From Pseudomonadota bacterium (lineage in GTDB: Bacteria; Pseudomonadota; Gammaproteobacteria; Xanthomonadales; Xanthomonadaceae): a DNA stretch of 42,265 bases. Both the position numbers and the translations under genes were made by a program. The stretch is from positions 1 to 42,265 of the forward strand of contig JAEWGI010000015.1 in assembly GCA_023388355.1 (NCBI GenBank), in the 5' to 3' direction. Below the pieces are notes generated by a model. That model worked only from the letters and a program-made list of their open reading frames with translations. It had not been told where the DNA came from and made no database searches. This document shows positions 11,346-20,993 of this stretch, in pieces. Numbering within the stretch: position 1 is the first letter of the stretch; each line of letters starts with the position of its first letter.

Positions 11346-12589
11346 GGCGGCGCCTGCAGCAGCGCGGTGACCGCGTCTGCGGCCGAGGCCGAGGCGTCGC
11401 GGCGCAGCGCCAGGTGCAGGTCGCGGTAGACCGGCTCCAGCGCCGCGACCGCGGCGGGATCGGAGAACCACTGCAGCACCGCGACCGCAAGGCGCTCGGG
11501 CGTGCAGTCGTCCTGCATCAGTTCCGGGGCGATGGTCTGCCCGGCCAGCACGTTGGGCAGGGCGTAGCGGTCGACCTTGAGCAGGCCGAGCGCGCGCACG
11601 ATGCGATGCGTGCCGGGCGCGATCCGGTAGCCGACCACCATCGGCCGCTTGGCCAGCATCGCTTCGAGTGTGGCGGTGCCCGAGGCCAGCAGCACCACGT
11701 CGGCGGCGGTCATCGTCTCGCGCGCGCGGCCCTCGAACAGGCGCACGCTGCCCTCGGGCAGCGGTGCGGCCGCCAGCAGGGCGCGCAGCGCCTCGCCGCA
11801 GGCGGGGGTAGCGGCGGGGACCACGATGCGCAGCCCCGGCACCTGCGCGGCGACGCGGCCGGCGGCCTCCAGGAAGATCGCCCCCAGGCGCTCGATCTCG
11901 CCCAGGCGCGAGCCCGGCAGCACCGCCAGCACCGGGCCGTCCTCGTCCAGTCCCAGCTCGGCGCGCGCACGGCGGCGGTCGGGATTGAGCGGCATGGCGT
12001 CGGCCATGGGATGGCCGACGAAGCGTGCGTCGACGCCGTGACGGGCGTAGATCGGCGGCTCCATCGGGAACAGGCACAGCACCCGGTCGGCGCTGCGCCC
12101 GATCTTCGCCGCCCGGCCCTGGCGCCAGGCCCAGACCGAGGGGCTGACGTAATGCACGGTGCGCAGGCCGCGGCGCTTGAGCGCGCGCTCCAGGCCCAGG
12201 TTGAAGTCGGGCGCATCGATGCCGATGAACACGTCCGGCCGCCAGTCGAGCAGCCGCTGGCGCAGCGCGCGGCGCAGGCGCAGCAGCCGCGGCAGGTGGC
12301 GCAGCACCTCGCTCAGCCCCATCACCGCCAGTTCCGAGGCGTCGTGCCAGGTCTCCACCCCGGCCGCCCGCATCGCCGCTCCGCCAACGCCGGCGAACTC
12401 GGCGTCGGGATAGCGCAGCCGCAGCGCGTCCACCAGCCCGGCGCCGAGCAGGTCGCCGGAGGCTTCGCCGGCGACGAGCCCCACGCGCAGCGCGGAGCCC
12501 GTCGGGTGATTGGTGATTGGTGATTGGTGATTGGAAAAAGCGGCCACGTCCCGCGTTCCAGAGGCCTGCCCTTGCTCTTTGCCAATCAC
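11342..12589 (-). CDS. lpxB: lipid-A-disaccharide synthase
   Basis: Membrane-associated GT19 glycosyltransferase joining UDP-2,3-diacylglucosamine and lipid X to give the lipid A disaccharide. The family core begins at residue 36 ([23 protein letters not shown]) and runs about 380 residues through [36 protein letters not shown] and [13 protein letters not shown], matching LpxB length. The first 35 residues are extra and are encoded by a heptamer-repeat element (one stretch reads NHQSPITNH). No ATG precedes the core. The GTG at 12589 lies inside the element, 2 nt after a GGTGAT that can pair with the 16S rRNA 3' end. A later GTG 14 codons downstream is possible but has no good SD. Whether the extension is kept in the mature protein is unknown. 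Confidence 0.93.
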   Translation of the reverse strand: MIGKEQGQASGTRDVAAFSNHQSPITNHPTGSALRVGLVAGEASGDLLGAGLVDALRLRYPDAEFAGVGGAAMRAAGVETWHDASELAVMGLSEVLRHLPRLLRLRRALRQRLLDWRPDVFIGIDAPDFNLGLERALKRRGLRTVHYVSPSVWAWRQGRAAKIGRSADRVLCLFPMEPPIYARHGVDARFVGHPMADAMPLNPDRRRARAELGLDEDGPVLAVLPGSRLGEIERLGAIFLEAAGRVAAQVPGLRIVVPAATPACGEALRALLAAAPLPEGSVRLFEGRARETMTAADVVLLASGTATLEAMLAKRPMVVGYRIAPGTHRIVRALGLLKVDRYALPNVLAGQTIAPELMQDDCTPERLAVAVLQWFSDPAAVAALEPVYRDLHLALRRDASASAADAVTALLQAPP

Positions 12590-12610
12590 AAATCACCAAT
12601 CCCCAATCAC
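12506..12610. repeat. heptamer-armed inverted repeat element A (lpxA-lpxB junction)
   Basis: The left arm, 12506-12534, is four perfect GTGATTG heptamers plus one G. The right arm, 12582-12610, is C plus four copies of the complementary CAATCAC, two of them with single changes (AAATCAC, CAATCCC). The arms are 29 nt each with a 47-nt spacer and would form a long stem-loop. The element begins 5 bp after the lpxA stop and overlaps the lpxB 5' end. A second copy lies at 21737-21860. It looks like a dispersed palindromic (REP/MITE-like) element. Confidence 0.88.
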
Positions 12611-12614
12611 GGCT

Positions 12615-13400
12615 TCACCGCAACAGCGGCCGTTCGCCGCCCTCGATGAATTCCAGCATCGCGCGCACGTCCTCGCTTCCCGCGGCGGCGATCTCGGCCA
12701 GTTCGGCGCGCGCCTCGTCGAGCCTGGCGTCGCCCATGTACAGCGCGCGGTAGGCGCGGCGGATGGCGGTGATGCGCGTGGCGTCGAAGCCGCGCCGCTT
12801 GAGGCCCTCGGCGTTGATGCCGCGCGGTCGCGCGTACTTGTCCTGGGCCACCATCAGGAACGGCGGTACGTCGCCGTTGACGAACGCGCCCATGCCGATG
12901 AACGCATGCGCGCCGACCCGGCAGAACTGGTGCACGCCGGCGAAGCCGCTGAGGATCACGTGGTCGTCGACCCGGACGTGGCCGGCCAGGGTGGCGTTGT
13001 TGGAGAACACGCAGTGGTTGGCGACCACGCAGTCGTGGGCGACGTGGGTATAGGCCAGGAACCAGTTGTCGCTGCCGATCCGGGTCACGCCGCCGCCGTC
13101 GCCGGTGCCGCGGTTGAGGGTGACGAATTCGCGCACCAGGTTGCGGTCGCCGATCTCCAGCGCCACCGGCTCGCCGCGGTACTTCTTGTCCTGCGGGTCG
13201 CCGCCGATCGCGGCGTGGCCGACGATGCGGTTCTCGCGCCCGATCCGGGTCGGGCCATGCACGCTGCAGTGCGGGCCGATGGTGGAGCCGTCGCCGATCT
13301 CGACCCCGGGACCGATCCAGGTGAACGCACCCACCGACACCCCTTCGCCGAGCCGCGCCGACGGATCGACGACCGCGGTGGGATGGATGCCGACGGTCAT
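12615..13400 (-). CDS. lpxA: UDP-N-acetylglucosamine O-acyltransferase
   Basis: First step of lipid A synthesis: transfers a 3-hydroxyacyl chain from ACP to the 3-OH of UDP-GlcNAc. The 261-residue protein is a left-handed beta-helix of hexapeptide repeats ([20 protein letters not shown] onward). It has the active-site His in [10 protein letters not shown], equivalent to E. coli H125, and the C-terminal helical domain ([23 protein letters not shown]). The ATG at 13400 follows the fabZ stop by 1 bp. It ends five bases from the heptamer-repeat element. Confidence 0.98.
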   Translation of the reverse strand: MTVGIHPTAVVDPSARLGEGVSVGAFTWIGPGVEIGDGSTIGPHCSVHGPTRIGRENRIVGHAAIGGDPQDKKYRGEPVALEIGDRNLVREFVTLNRGTGDGGGVTRIGSDNWFLAYTHVAHDCVVANHCVFSNNATLAGHVRVDDHVILSGFAGVHQFCRVGAHAFIGMGAFVNGDVPPFLMVAQDKYARPRGINAEGLKRRGFDATRITAIRRAYRALYMGDARLDEARAELAEIAAAGSEDVRAMLEFIEGGERPLLR

Positions 13401-13401
13401 G

Positions 13402-13857
13402 TCAGGCGCGCACCTCGGCGCAGAGGATCTCGGCGCAGGCCACCTGCTCGCCGTCCACGCGCGCCAGGCCGCCGTAGAGGGTCATGTTGCGGATCTCGCG
13501 CTTGAGTTCGACCTCCAGGTCGAGCCGGTCGCCGGGCACCACCATGCGCGAGAATTTCGCGTTGTCGACCTTCACCAGGTACGACAGCCGGCCCTCGAGC
13601 CCGCCGCCGTGGGTGAGCTGGGACAGGATGCCGCCGGCCTGCGCCAGCGCTTCGATCACCAGCACCCCCGGCATCACCGGACGGTTCGGGAAATGACCGG
13701 TGAAGAACGGCTCGTTGCCGGTGACGTTCTTGTAGCAGAGCACGCGCTTGCCCGGCTCGGCCTCCACCACCCGGTCGACCAGCAGGAACGGGTAGCGGTG
13801 CGGCAGCAGTTCGCGGATGCCGACACTGTCGATGGGAAGCGTGACCTGCTGTTTCAT
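13402..13857 (-). CDS. fabZ: 3-hydroxyacyl-ACP dehydratase FabZ
   Basis: Dehydrates beta-hydroxyacyl-ACP in fatty acid elongation and competes with LpxA/LpxD for hydroxyacyl-ACP. The 151-residue hot-dog protein has [14 protein letters not shown], then the catalytic His in [11 protein letters not shown] and the Glu in [12 protein letters not shown]. The ATG at 13857 overlaps the lpxD stop, and the fabZ stop is 1 bp from the lpxA start, so lpxD-fabZ-lpxA is translationally coupled. Confidence 0.98.
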   Translation of the reverse strand: MKQQVTLPIDSVGIRELLPHRYPFLLVDRVVEAEPGKRVLCYKNVTGNEPFFTGHFPNRPVMPGVLVIEALAQAGGILSQLTHGGGLEGRLSYLVKVDNAKFSRMVVPGDRLDLEVELKREIRNMTLYGGLARVDGEQVACAEILCAEVRA

Positions 13858-14894
13858 TCTTTTTCCTTGGGCGACGTTCCCACGCGCCTGGCGATTGAGT
13901 CGAGCTGCTTGAAGCGGACCGCGTTGCGGCGCCAGCTGCGGCTGTCCATCAGCGGGGTTCCGGAAGAATACTCCCCGGGCTCCCGGATCGAGTGCGTCAC
14001 CAGGGTCATCGCGGTGACCAGCACCCGGTCGCAGATCTCCAGGTGGCCGGCGATCCCCGCCGCGCCGCCGATCATGCAGTATCGCCCGATCGTGGTGCTG
14101 CCAGCCACGGCCACGCAGCCGGCCATCGCGGTGTGGGCGCCGATGCGCACGTTGTGCGCGACCTGGATCTGGTTGTCCAGGCGCACGTCGTGCTCGAGCA
14201 CGGTGTCCTCGATCGCGCCGCGGTCGATGGTGGTGTTGGCGCCGATCTCGCAGTCGTCGCCCACGTCCACCCCGCCTAGCTGCGGCACCTTGATCCAGTG
14301 CGGCTCGTCGCCGCCGCGGTCGAGCGCCAGGCCGAAGCCGTCGGCGCCCAGCACTGCGCCCGGGTGCACCAGCACGCGCCGGCCGAGCCGTACCCGCCGC
14401 ACCAGGGTCACGTTCGCCACGAGGGTGCTGCCGGCGCCGACCTCGCAGTCCTCACCGATCACGCAACCCGGACCGATGCGGACGCCGGCTGCGATCCTGC
14501 TGCCCGCGCCCACGCACGCCAGCGGCCCGATCGAGGCGTCGGGATCGACGACGGCGTCGGCGTGCACGACCGCGCGTGGATCCACGCCCGGCTCATGCGC
14601 CCGGACCGGCTCGAACAGGGCGGCGATGCGGGCGAAGGCCACGTACGGATCGTCGGCCAGCAGCATGTCGCCGGCATAGCCGTCGGCGTCGCGTTCGCGC
14701 AGCACCACCAGGCCGGCGCGCGTCGCGGCCAGCTGGCCGCGGTAGCGCGGGTTGGCCAGAAACGACAGCGTGCCCGGGCCGGCGCCGGCCAGGGTGGCGA
14801 CGCCCTCGATGGCGCGGGCGGGATCGCCGCGCAGCGTCAGATCGAAACGCTCGGCGAGTTCTCCTGCGCTGACCTGGACTGTCCGGCGCGGCAT
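13854..14894 (-). CDS. lpxD: UDP-3-O-acylglucosamine N-acyltransferase
   Basis: Third lipid A step: N-acylation of UDP-3-O-acyl-glucosamine from 3-hydroxyacyl-ACP. The 346-residue protein has an N-terminal uridine-binding domain (IEGVATLAGAGPGTLSFLANPRYRGQL), then hexapeptide repeats forming a beta-helix with the catalytic His in NQIQVAHNVRIG, and a C-terminal helix (SWRRNAVRFKQLDSIARRV). The ATG at 14894 lies 14 bp after the bamA stop, without a strong SD, so coupling to bamA is likely. No skp/ompH gene lies between bamA and lpxD, unlike in E. coli. Confidence 0.97.
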   Translation of the reverse strand: MPRRTVQVSAGELAERFDLTLRGDPARAIEGVATLAGAGPGTLSFLANPRYRGQLAATRAGLVVLRERDADGYAGDMLLADDPYVAFARIAALFEPVRAHEPGVDPRAVVHADAVVDPDASIGPLACVGAGSRIAAGVRIGPGCVIGEDCEVGAGSTLVANVTLVRRVRLGRRVLVHPGAVLGADGFGLALDRGGDEPHWIKVPQLGGVDVGDDCEIGANTTIDRGAIEDTVLEHDVRLDNQIQVAHNVRIGAHTAMAGCVAVAGSTTIGRYCMIGGAAGIAGHLEICDRVLVTAMTLVTHSIREPGEYSSGTPLMDSRSWRRNAVRFKQLDSIARRVGTSPKEKE

Positions 14895-14908
14895 CGACCG
14901 AAAGGCCG

Positions 14909-17437
14909 CTAGAACGCGCCGCCGAAGGTGAACTGCAGGCGCTCGAGTTCGTCGCCGTGCTGGATCACCTGGCCGTTCTCGCCGCGCACCTCGTCCTGGG
15001 TGCGCAGCGGGTAGGCGTAGCTGATCGAGATCGGCCCCACCGGCGCGCGCCACATCAGCGCGACGCCGGCCGAGGCGCGCAGCTCGCCGCTGTCGAAATC
15101 GTCGGTGCTGCGGAACACGTTGCCGAAGTCGACGAAGGCCGAGATCCGCGCTGCGGGCGACTTGATCAGCTGCGGGAAGAACATCTCCACCGAGCCGACG
15201 GTCTTGAGCGAACCGCCCATCGGCTGCAGGTAGCCGCTGTTGAACGCGGCCTCGCGCGGACCCAGGGTGTTGTCGCGGAAGCCGCGTACCGAGCGCGCGC
15301 CACCGGCGTAGAAGTTCTCGAAGAACGGCAGCCCGCTCGCGGTCAGGGTATGGCTGTAGACCGAGCCCTCGCCACAGGCGCCGCCGCCGGCGGTGGACGC
15401 CGGGTCGGCAGCGGGGGCGCCGGGCGGCGGCAGCGGCGGCGAGCCCTGGCGACGGCAGAACACCCGGGAGATGTCGTCGCCATAGCTGTCGCCATAGCCG
15501 AGTTCGAAGCGGGTGTTGAGCACCAGCGCGCGATGGAGGTACCAGTACTTGGAGAATTCGTAGTTGAGCTTGTAGTACTCGACCGTCGAGCCGGGCAGGG
15601 TGGTTTCCAGCGACACGCGCTGCAGCGTGCCGCGGGTGGGCTGCAGGAAGTCGTTGCGTGAATCGCGCGCCCACGCCAGCTCCCCGCGCCAGGAGTGGAA
15701 GGTGCGCTGGCCGACCGCGTCGATGTAGTCGACGATCGACTGCGGCGAGGACCCGCGGAAGGCGAAGATCTGGTTGCGGTCGATGCCGAACAGCGCCGAG
15801 ATCGTGTCCGACTCGGTGATCGGCAGGCCCAGGAACACCTGGCCGGCGGCGTTGGTCGAGGAGAACTGCGCGGTGTTGAACTCGGAGTTGTCGAACTCGC
15901 GCCACCACAGGTTGTAGCCCAGCGACAGACCGTCGTCGGTGAAGTAGGGGTTCGTGAACGAGAACGAGTAGCGCTGCAGGTACACGTTGCGCTGCGCCTC
16001 GACCGAGACCCGGTTGCCGCTGCCGAGGAAGTTGTTCTGCGACAGCTGCACCGATGTCGTCAGGCCGGCCAGCTGCGAGTAGCCGACGCCGAACACGAAG
16101 CTGCCGGAGGTGGTTTCGGTGACGCTGAACACCACGTCGACCTCGTCATTGGTGCCCGGCACGGGCGCGGTCTCGACGTTGACGCTGCCCGATTCGAAGT
16201 AACCCAGCCGCTGCAGGCGGACCTTGGAGCGGTCGATCGCCGCCTGCGAGTACCACGCGCCCTCGAACTGGCGCATCTCGCGCCGCATCACCTCGTCGGC
16301 GGTGCGGGTGTTGCCGCGGAACACGATCCTGCGCACGTTCACGCGCGGGCCCGGCACCACCTGCAGCTTGATGCCGACGGTGCGCTTTTCGCGGTCGATC
16401 TCGGGGATGGTGTTGACCTGGGCGAAGGCGTAGCCGATGTTGCCGAGCGTGGCCGTGATCGCGTCGGAGGACAGCTCCAGCAGCGCGCGCGAGAAGACCG
16501 AGCCCTCCTGCACCACCACCAGGCGCTCGAGCTCCTCCTTGGGCAGCACCGTGTCGCCGGTGAGCTCGACCGAGGACACGGTGTAGATCTGGCCCTCGGT
16601 CAGGCCGGCGGTGATGAACATGTCGCGCTTGTCGGGACTGATCGACACCTGGGTGCTGTCGATGCTGAAATCCACGTAGCCGCGGTCGAGGTAGAAGTTG
16701 TGCAGCTTCTCCAGGTCGCCGGAGAGCTTTTCCTTGGAATACTGGTCGTCGCGGCGGTACCAGCTGAGCCAGTTGCTCTCGCCCGACTCCCAGGAGTCGG
16801 TCAGGTCTTCCTGTTCGAAAAGCTCGTTGCCGATGAGGTTGATGTGGCGGATCTTGGCCGCCTTGCCTTCCTCGATCGCGATGGTCACGTCGACCCGGTT
16901 GCGGTCCAGGCGCGAGACCGTCGGATCGATCTCGACGTTGTACTTGCCGCGGTTGTTGTACTGGCGGGTGAGCTCCTGGGTCACGCGGTCCAGGGCCAGC
17001 CGGTCGAAGGTCTCGCCCTCGGCCAGGCCGATGTCGGTCAGGCCGCGGGTCAGGTCCTCGGTCTTGATGTCCTTGTTGCCGGTCAGGGTCAGCTTGTTGA
17101 TCGCGGGTCGTTCGACGACGGTGACCACCAGGATGTTGCCCTGGCGTCCGACCTGGATGTCCTCGAAGAAGCCGGTGCGGTAGAGCGCGCGCACCGCCTC
17201 CCCGATCCGGGTCTGGTTGATCGTGTCGCCGCGCTCGATCGGCAGGTAGGTGAACACGGTGCCGGCGCCGATGCGCTGCAGGCCGTCGACGCGGATGTCG
17301 CTGACGGTGAAGCTGCCCGGGGCGCCGGCCACCGGGGCCGCGAGTCCGGCCGGGTCGGCCGCCTGCTGGGCCCAGGCGGGCGCGAGGGCGGTCGCGAGGG
17401 CAAGTGCGAGCAGGTGGCGGGCAGGAGTACGCGTCAT
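14909..17437 (-). CDS. bamA: outer membrane protein assembly factor BamA
   Basis: Core Omp85 insertase of the BAM complex. The 842-residue precursor has a signal peptide (MTRTPARHLLALALATALAPAWAQQ), five POTRA domains (first FTVSDIRVDGLQRIGAGTVFTYLP) and a C-terminal 16-strand barrel with the loop-6 VRGF motif (YAGGARSVRGF), ending in FTFGGAF with the usual terminal Phe. The ATG at 17437 starts the signal peptide; an in-frame GTG at 17467 would add ten residues before it. A Pro/Ala/Gly-rich stretch of about 30 residues flanked by two Cys (from VFCRRQG to GACGEG) sits before loop 6 and probably forms an enlarged surface loop. It lies 61 bp downstream of rseP. Confidence 0.97.
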   Translation of the reverse strand: MTRTPARHLLALALATALAPAWAQQAADPAGLAAPVAGAPGSFTVSDIRVDGLQRIGAGTVFTYLPIERGDTINQTRIGEAVRALYRTGFFEDIQVGRQGNILVVTVVERPAINKLTLTGNKDIKTEDLTRGLTDIGLAEGETFDRLALDRVTQELTRQYNNRGKYNVEIDPTVSRLDRNRVDVTIAIEEGKAAKIRHINLIGNELFEQEDLTDSWESGESNWLSWYRRDDQYSKEKLSGDLEKLHNFYLDRGYVDFSIDSTQVSISPDKRDMFITAGLTEGQIYTVSSVELTGDTVLPKEELERLVVVQEGSVFSRALLELSSDAITATLGNIGYAFAQVNTIPEIDREKRTVGIKLQVVPGPRVNVRRIVFRGNTRTADEVMRREMRQFEGAWYSQAAIDRSKVRLQRLGYFESGSVNVETAPVPGTNDEVDVVFSVTETTSGSFVFGVGYSQLAGLTTSVQLSQNNFLGSGNRVSVEAQRNVYLQRYSFSFTNPYFTDDGLSLGYNLWWREFDNSEFNTAQFSSTNAAGQVFLGLPITESDTISALFGIDRNQIFAFRGSSPQSIVDYIDAVGQRTFHSWRGELAWARDSRNDFLQPTRGTLQRVSLETTLPGSTVEYYKLNYEFSKYWYLHRALVLNTRFELGYGDSYGDDISRVFCRRQGSPPLPPPGAPAADPASTAGGGACGEGSVYSHTLTASGLPFFENFYAGGARSVRGFRDNTLGPREAAFNSGYLQPMGGSLKTVGSVEMFFPQLIKSPAARISAFVDFGNVFRSTDDFDSGELRASAGVALMWRAPVGPISISYAYPLRTQDEVRGENGQVIQHGDELERLQFTFGGAF

Positions 17438-17498
17438 CGATCGGTCCGGATTGGGTAAGAGCTCCACTGCTGACGCAATGGCGGTGAAAGGCGGGGCA

Positions 17499-18860
17499 TC
17501 AGCGCACCAGCTGCAGGATGTCGTTGTAGAACGCCAGGCCCATCAAGCTAGCCAACAGCACCAGGCCGACATACTGCCCGGCGGCCATCGCACGTTCGCT
17601 TAACGGACTGCCTTTGACCAACTCGATAAGGTAATACAACAGGTGCCCCCCGTCCAAGAGCGGGATCGGCAGCAGGTTGAGGATGGCGATGCTCAGCGAC
17701 AGCAGGGCGAGGATGGTCAGATACCAGGCCACGCCCTGGCTGGCGTAGGCGTTGGTGGCCCGGGCGATGGTCAGCGGCCCGGCCACGGTGTTTTCCAGCG
17801 CCAGCCGGCCGGCGAAGGCGCGCTGGATCATCCCCAGCAGTTGCCCGGTCAGATGACCCACCTCGCGCGCCGCGGCCGGGACCGCGGCCACCGGGCCATA
17901 GCGCTGCATGGCGTCCTTGGGCGGCAGTTCGATGCTGGCGGGGGCCTCGATTCCCAGCACCCAGCGCGTATTGCCGGCATCATCGGTCATTTCCCGCGGC
18001 TGCAGCGGGAACGCCATGCGTTCGCCGTCGCGGGTCACCTCGATCATCGCCTCGCCGCCACGTTCGCCCAGGGCCTGCAGCAGCGGGCCGAGCTCGGCGA
18101 AAGTTTCGACCGGACGGCCGTCGATGGCGGTGATCCGGTCGCCCTCGGCCAGGGTCCCCCAGGCCGCGCCGTCGGGCAGCACCCGGCCCACGGCGGCCGG
18201 CACGGTGAAGTGCCGCGGCACCAGGCCGATGCTGCGCAGCATCTGGCGCTGGTCGAAATCGGCCGGCAGGCTGGACAGGCGCAGCGCCACCTGGCGCGCG
18301 TTGCCTTGCGCGTCGGTCACCTGCAGCGGCACGTCGGCGCGGTCCAGCGCGGCGGGCAGCAGGGCCATCTGCAGCTCCATCCAGGTCGGGGTTTCGCGCT
18401 CGCCCACGGCCTCGACCCGGTCGCCGCTGCGCAGGCCGGACTCGGCCGCGATCCCGCCAGAAGGCCCGAGCACCGGCGCGTAGTCGGGGCGGCCGACCAC
18501 GAACATCGCCCACAGCAGCACGAAGCACAGGGCCAGGTTCGCGGCGGGGCCGGCGGCGACGATCGCGATCCGCTTCCACACCGACTGGCGGTTGAAGGCC
18601 TGGCCGGCCTCGGCCGCGGGCACGTCGACCTCGCGCTCGTCGAGCATCTTGACGTAGCCGCCGAGCGGGATCGCCGCGATCCGGTACTCGGTGCCGTCCT
18701 TCGCGTGGCGCTTCCACAGCGCGCCGCCGAAGCCGATCGAGAATCGCAGCACCCGCACCCCGCAGCGCCGCGCGACCCAGAAATGGCCGAATTCGTGGAT
18801 CGTCACCAGGATCCCGAGGCTGACGATCAGCCACCAGGCGGAGCCGAGGAACTCAGTCAT
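17499..18860 (-). CDS. rseP: site-2 zinc protease RseP
   Basis: Inner-membrane S2P protease that cuts RseA after DegS, releasing sigma-E under envelope stress. The 453-residue protein has the zinc motif HEFGH at residues 22-26 in the first transmembrane helix, the GFGGALW and PLGGYVKM segments, two tandem PDZ domains (VLGPSGGIAAESGLRSGDRV and AAWGTLAEGDRITAIDGRPV) and the NLLPIPLLDGGHLL motif holding the third zinc ligand. The ATG at 18860 lies 9 bp from the dxr stop. Its place upstream of bamA matches the conserved envelope cluster. Confidence 0.97.
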   Translation of the reverse strand: MTEFLGSAWWLIVSLGILVTIHEFGHFWVARRCGVRVLRFSIGFGGALWKRHAKDGTEYRIAAIPLGGYVKMLDEREVDVPAAEAGQAFNRQSVWKRIAIVAAGPAANLALCFVLLWAMFVVGRPDYAPVLGPSGGIAAESGLRSGDRVEAVGERETPTWMELQMALLPAALDRADVPLQVTDAQGNARQVALRLSSLPADFDQRQMLRSIGLVPRHFTVPAAVGRVLPDGAAWGTLAEGDRITAIDGRPVETFAELGPLLQALGERGGEAMIEVTRDGERMAFPLQPREMTDDAGNTRWVLGIEAPASIELPPKDAMQRYGPVAAVPAAAREVGHLTGQLLGMIQRAFAGRLALENTVAGPLTIARATNAYASQGVAWYLTILALLSLSIAILNLLPIPLLDGGHLLYYLIELVKGSPLSERAMAAGQYVGLVLLASLMGLAFYNDILQLVR

Positions 18861-18869
18861 GGCGGCGGC

Positions 18870-20042
18870 TCATTGGATGGCACCCGTGGCAATGGCCTGT
18901 TCGGCGTGGCGCCGGGCGCGGGCGTCGGTTTCGCCCAGCGCCTCCAGCGATTCGGCCGGCTCGACCGCGATCGCGGCGAGCGCGTCCTCGACCAGCGCGG
19001 CGATGGACAGGAAACCGATCCGGCCCTGAAGAAAGGCTGAAACCGCCACTTCGTTGGCGGCGTTGAGGGTGGCCGGCGCGGTGCCGCCCGCACGCAGCGC
19101 CTCGCGCGCCAGGCGCAGGCAGGGAAAGGTGTCGAGGTCGGGCGGGCCGAATTCCAGCGGTCCCTGCGCGGCCAGGTCCAGCGCGCCCACGCCCGAGGCC
19201 AGGCGCTGCGGCCAGCCCAGGCCCACCGCCAGCGCGGTGCGCATGTCCGGCAGCCCGAGCTGGGCCAGCACCGAGCCGTCGACGAATTCCACCAGCGAAT
19301 GCACCAGGCTCTGCGGGTGCACCAGCACCGCCAGCCGGTCGTCGGCCAGGCCGAACAGGTGGTGGGCCTCGATCAGCTCCAGGCCCTTGTTCATCAGGGT
19401 GGCCGAATCGACCGAGATCTTGGGCCCCATCGACCATTTGGGATGGGCCACGGCCTGTGCCGGCGTGACATCGGCCAGCTCGCCCCGGCAGCGGCCGCGG
19501 AACGGCCCGCCGGAGGCGGTGAGGGTGACCTGGCGCACCTCCGCTCCCGCCCCGCGCCCGTGCAGGCACTGGAAGATGGCGTTGTGTTCGCTGTCGATCG
19601 GCACGATGGTGGCACCGGCGGCATGGGCGGCCTGCATCAGCAGCTCGCCGGCCAGCACCAGCGATTCCTTGTTCGCCAGCAGCAGGCGCTTGCCCGCGCG
19701 CGCGGCGGCCAGGGTCGATTCCAGACCGGCGGCGCCGACGATCGCCGCGACCACGCTGTCGCAGGCCTCGCCCGCGACCAGCTCCGCCAGCGCCGCGGCG
19801 CCGGCGTGGGCGCGGGTGGCGCTGCCGGCGGCGCGCAGGCCTTCGCGCAGCGTCTCCAGCGCAGCCTCGTCGCCGATCACCGCGTGCTCCGGGCGGTGCC
19901 GCGCGCACAGCGCCACCAGCGCGGCCACGTTGCCGCCGGCGGCAAGCACGCTGGCGTGCATCGACTGCGGGTGGCGGGCGATCACGTCCAGCGCCGAGGA
20001 GCCGATCGAGCCGGTGGCGCCGAGGACGGCAACGCGCTGCAT
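18870..20042 (-). CDS. dxr: 1-deoxy-D-xylulose 5-phosphate reductoisomerase
   Basis: Second enzyme of the MEP isoprenoid pathway, converting DXP to MEP with NADPH. The 390-residue protein begins with the NADPH-binding [14 protein letters not shown]. It contains [13 protein letters not shown], the metal/substrate motif [44 protein letters not shown] and LNAANEVAV. The ATG at 20042 is the family start. It lies 75 bp after cdsA and feeds the isoprenoid supply used by UppS two genes upstream. Confidence 0.97.
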   Translation of the reverse strand: MQRVAVLGATGSIGSSALDVIARHPQSMHASVLAAGGNVAALVALCARHRPEHAVIGDEAALETLREGLRAAGSATRAHAGAAALAELVAGEACDSVVAAIVGAAGLESTLAAARAGKRLLLANKESLVLAGELLMQAAHAAGATIVPIDSEHNAIFQCLHGRGAGAEVRQVTLTASGGPFRGRCRGELADVTPAQAVAHPKWSMGPKISVDSATLMNKGLELIEAHHLFGLADDRLAVLVHPQSLVHSLVEFVDGSVLAQLGLPDMRTALAVGLGWPQRLASGVGALDLAAQGPLEFGPPDLDTFPCLRLAREALRAGGTAPATLNAANEVAVSAFLQGRIGFLSIAALVEDALAAIAVEPAESLEALGETDARARRHAEQAIATGAIQ

Positions 20043-20117
20043 CAGCCTGCGCTCCGGACCGCCGTGGCCCGCGCGATGCGGCCGGCGGCGAGTGTCGATG
20101 CAACTTCCCGGATCACG

Positions 20118-20993
20118 TCAGAATCCGAGCCAGAACTTGGCGACCGCGAACGCCGGCAGCGCGGCGAGCACGCTGTCGATCCGGTCGAGCACGCCGCCGT
20201 GGCCCGGGATCAGCGTGCCCGAATCCTTGGCCCCGACATGGCGCTTGAGCAGGCTTTCGAACAGGTCGCCGACCACCGAGAACAGCACCGTCGCCAGCGC
20301 CGCCAGCGCCACCAGCGGCAGCTGTGCGGGCGTGGCCCCGGCCAGCGGCGCCATCGCCAGCGCGACCACGATCCCCAGCGCGATCCCGCCGAGCAGGCCT
20401 TCGAAGGTCTTGTTGGGGCTGATCCGCGGCGCCATGCGCCTGGAGAACCATTTCCCGCCAAAGCGGCGACCGGCGAAATACGCGCCGGTATCGGTGGCCC
20501 ATACGATCATCAGTGCGGTCAGCAGCCAGACGTGGCCCTGCGGCACCAGCCGCAGGCCGGTCGTGGTCGGGTCGCCGGCGTGGATCACCGCCAGCGCGCA
20601 CCAGGCCGGCACCACCGCCAGGGTGCCGGCGGCGAGCTTGAACACGCGCGCGTGGGTGTCGTGGTCGGAGGCGAAGTCGTAGCGGCGCAGCCACAGCATC
20701 GCCACCAGCCACCAGACCACGCCGAACATGGTCACCAGCTTGAACAGCACCAGCGAGCCGCCGCTGCCGGTCGGCGAGGCCCAGACCAGCGCCGCCATCA
20801 GCAGCAGGTTGGCCAGCAGCAGCAGGGTGCGCTGCAGGGTGTCCTCGATGTCGGAGAGCCGGAACCACTCCCACAGCGCGGCCAGGAACAGGATCGCCGT
20901 CAGGGCGACCAGCCACGGCGTGGGCAGCAGCAGCACGGCGGCAATCGCCAGGGGCGCCATCAGCAGGGCGGTCAGGACGCGGGTGCGGGTCAA
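20118..20993 (-). CDS. cdsA: phosphatidate cytidylyltransferase
   Basis: Makes CDP-diacylglycerol from CTP and phosphatidic acid, the branch point of phospholipid synthesis. Predicted 291 residues with several transmembrane helices. The CDS signature is SRRMAPRISPNKTFEGLLGG through FSVVGDLFESLLKRHVGAKDSG, then LIPGHGGVLDRIDSVLAALP. I chose the TTG at 20993: it overlaps the uppS stop (TTGA), is preceded by a GGAG about 7 nt upstream, and gives the family-like start MTRTRVLTALLMAPLAI. The first in-frame ATG would cut into the first helix. Confidence 0.95.
   Translation of the reverse strand: MTRTRVLTALLMAPLAIAAVLLLPTPWLVALTAILFLAALWEWFRLSDIEDTLQRTLLLLANLLLMAALVWASPTGSGGSLVLFKLVTMFGVVWWLVAMLWLRRYDFASDHDTHARVFKLAAGTLAVVPAWCALAVIHAGDPTTTGLRLVPQGHVWLLTALMIVWATDTGAYFAGRRFGGKWFSRRMAPRISPNKTFEGLLGGIALGIVVALAMAPLAGATPAQLPLVALAALATVLFSVVGDLFESLLKRHVGAKDSGTLIPGHGGVLDRIDSVLAALPAFAVAKFWLGF

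Noticed and set aside
12506..12610. Heptamer arrays as a CRISPR or VNTR
   Set aside because: Units are 7 bp with no spacers, and the two arms are inverted copies, so a hairpin element fits better.
15695..17458. Long plus-strand open frame opposite bamA
   Set aside because: Antisense shadow; no recognisable domain, and bamA is unambiguous.
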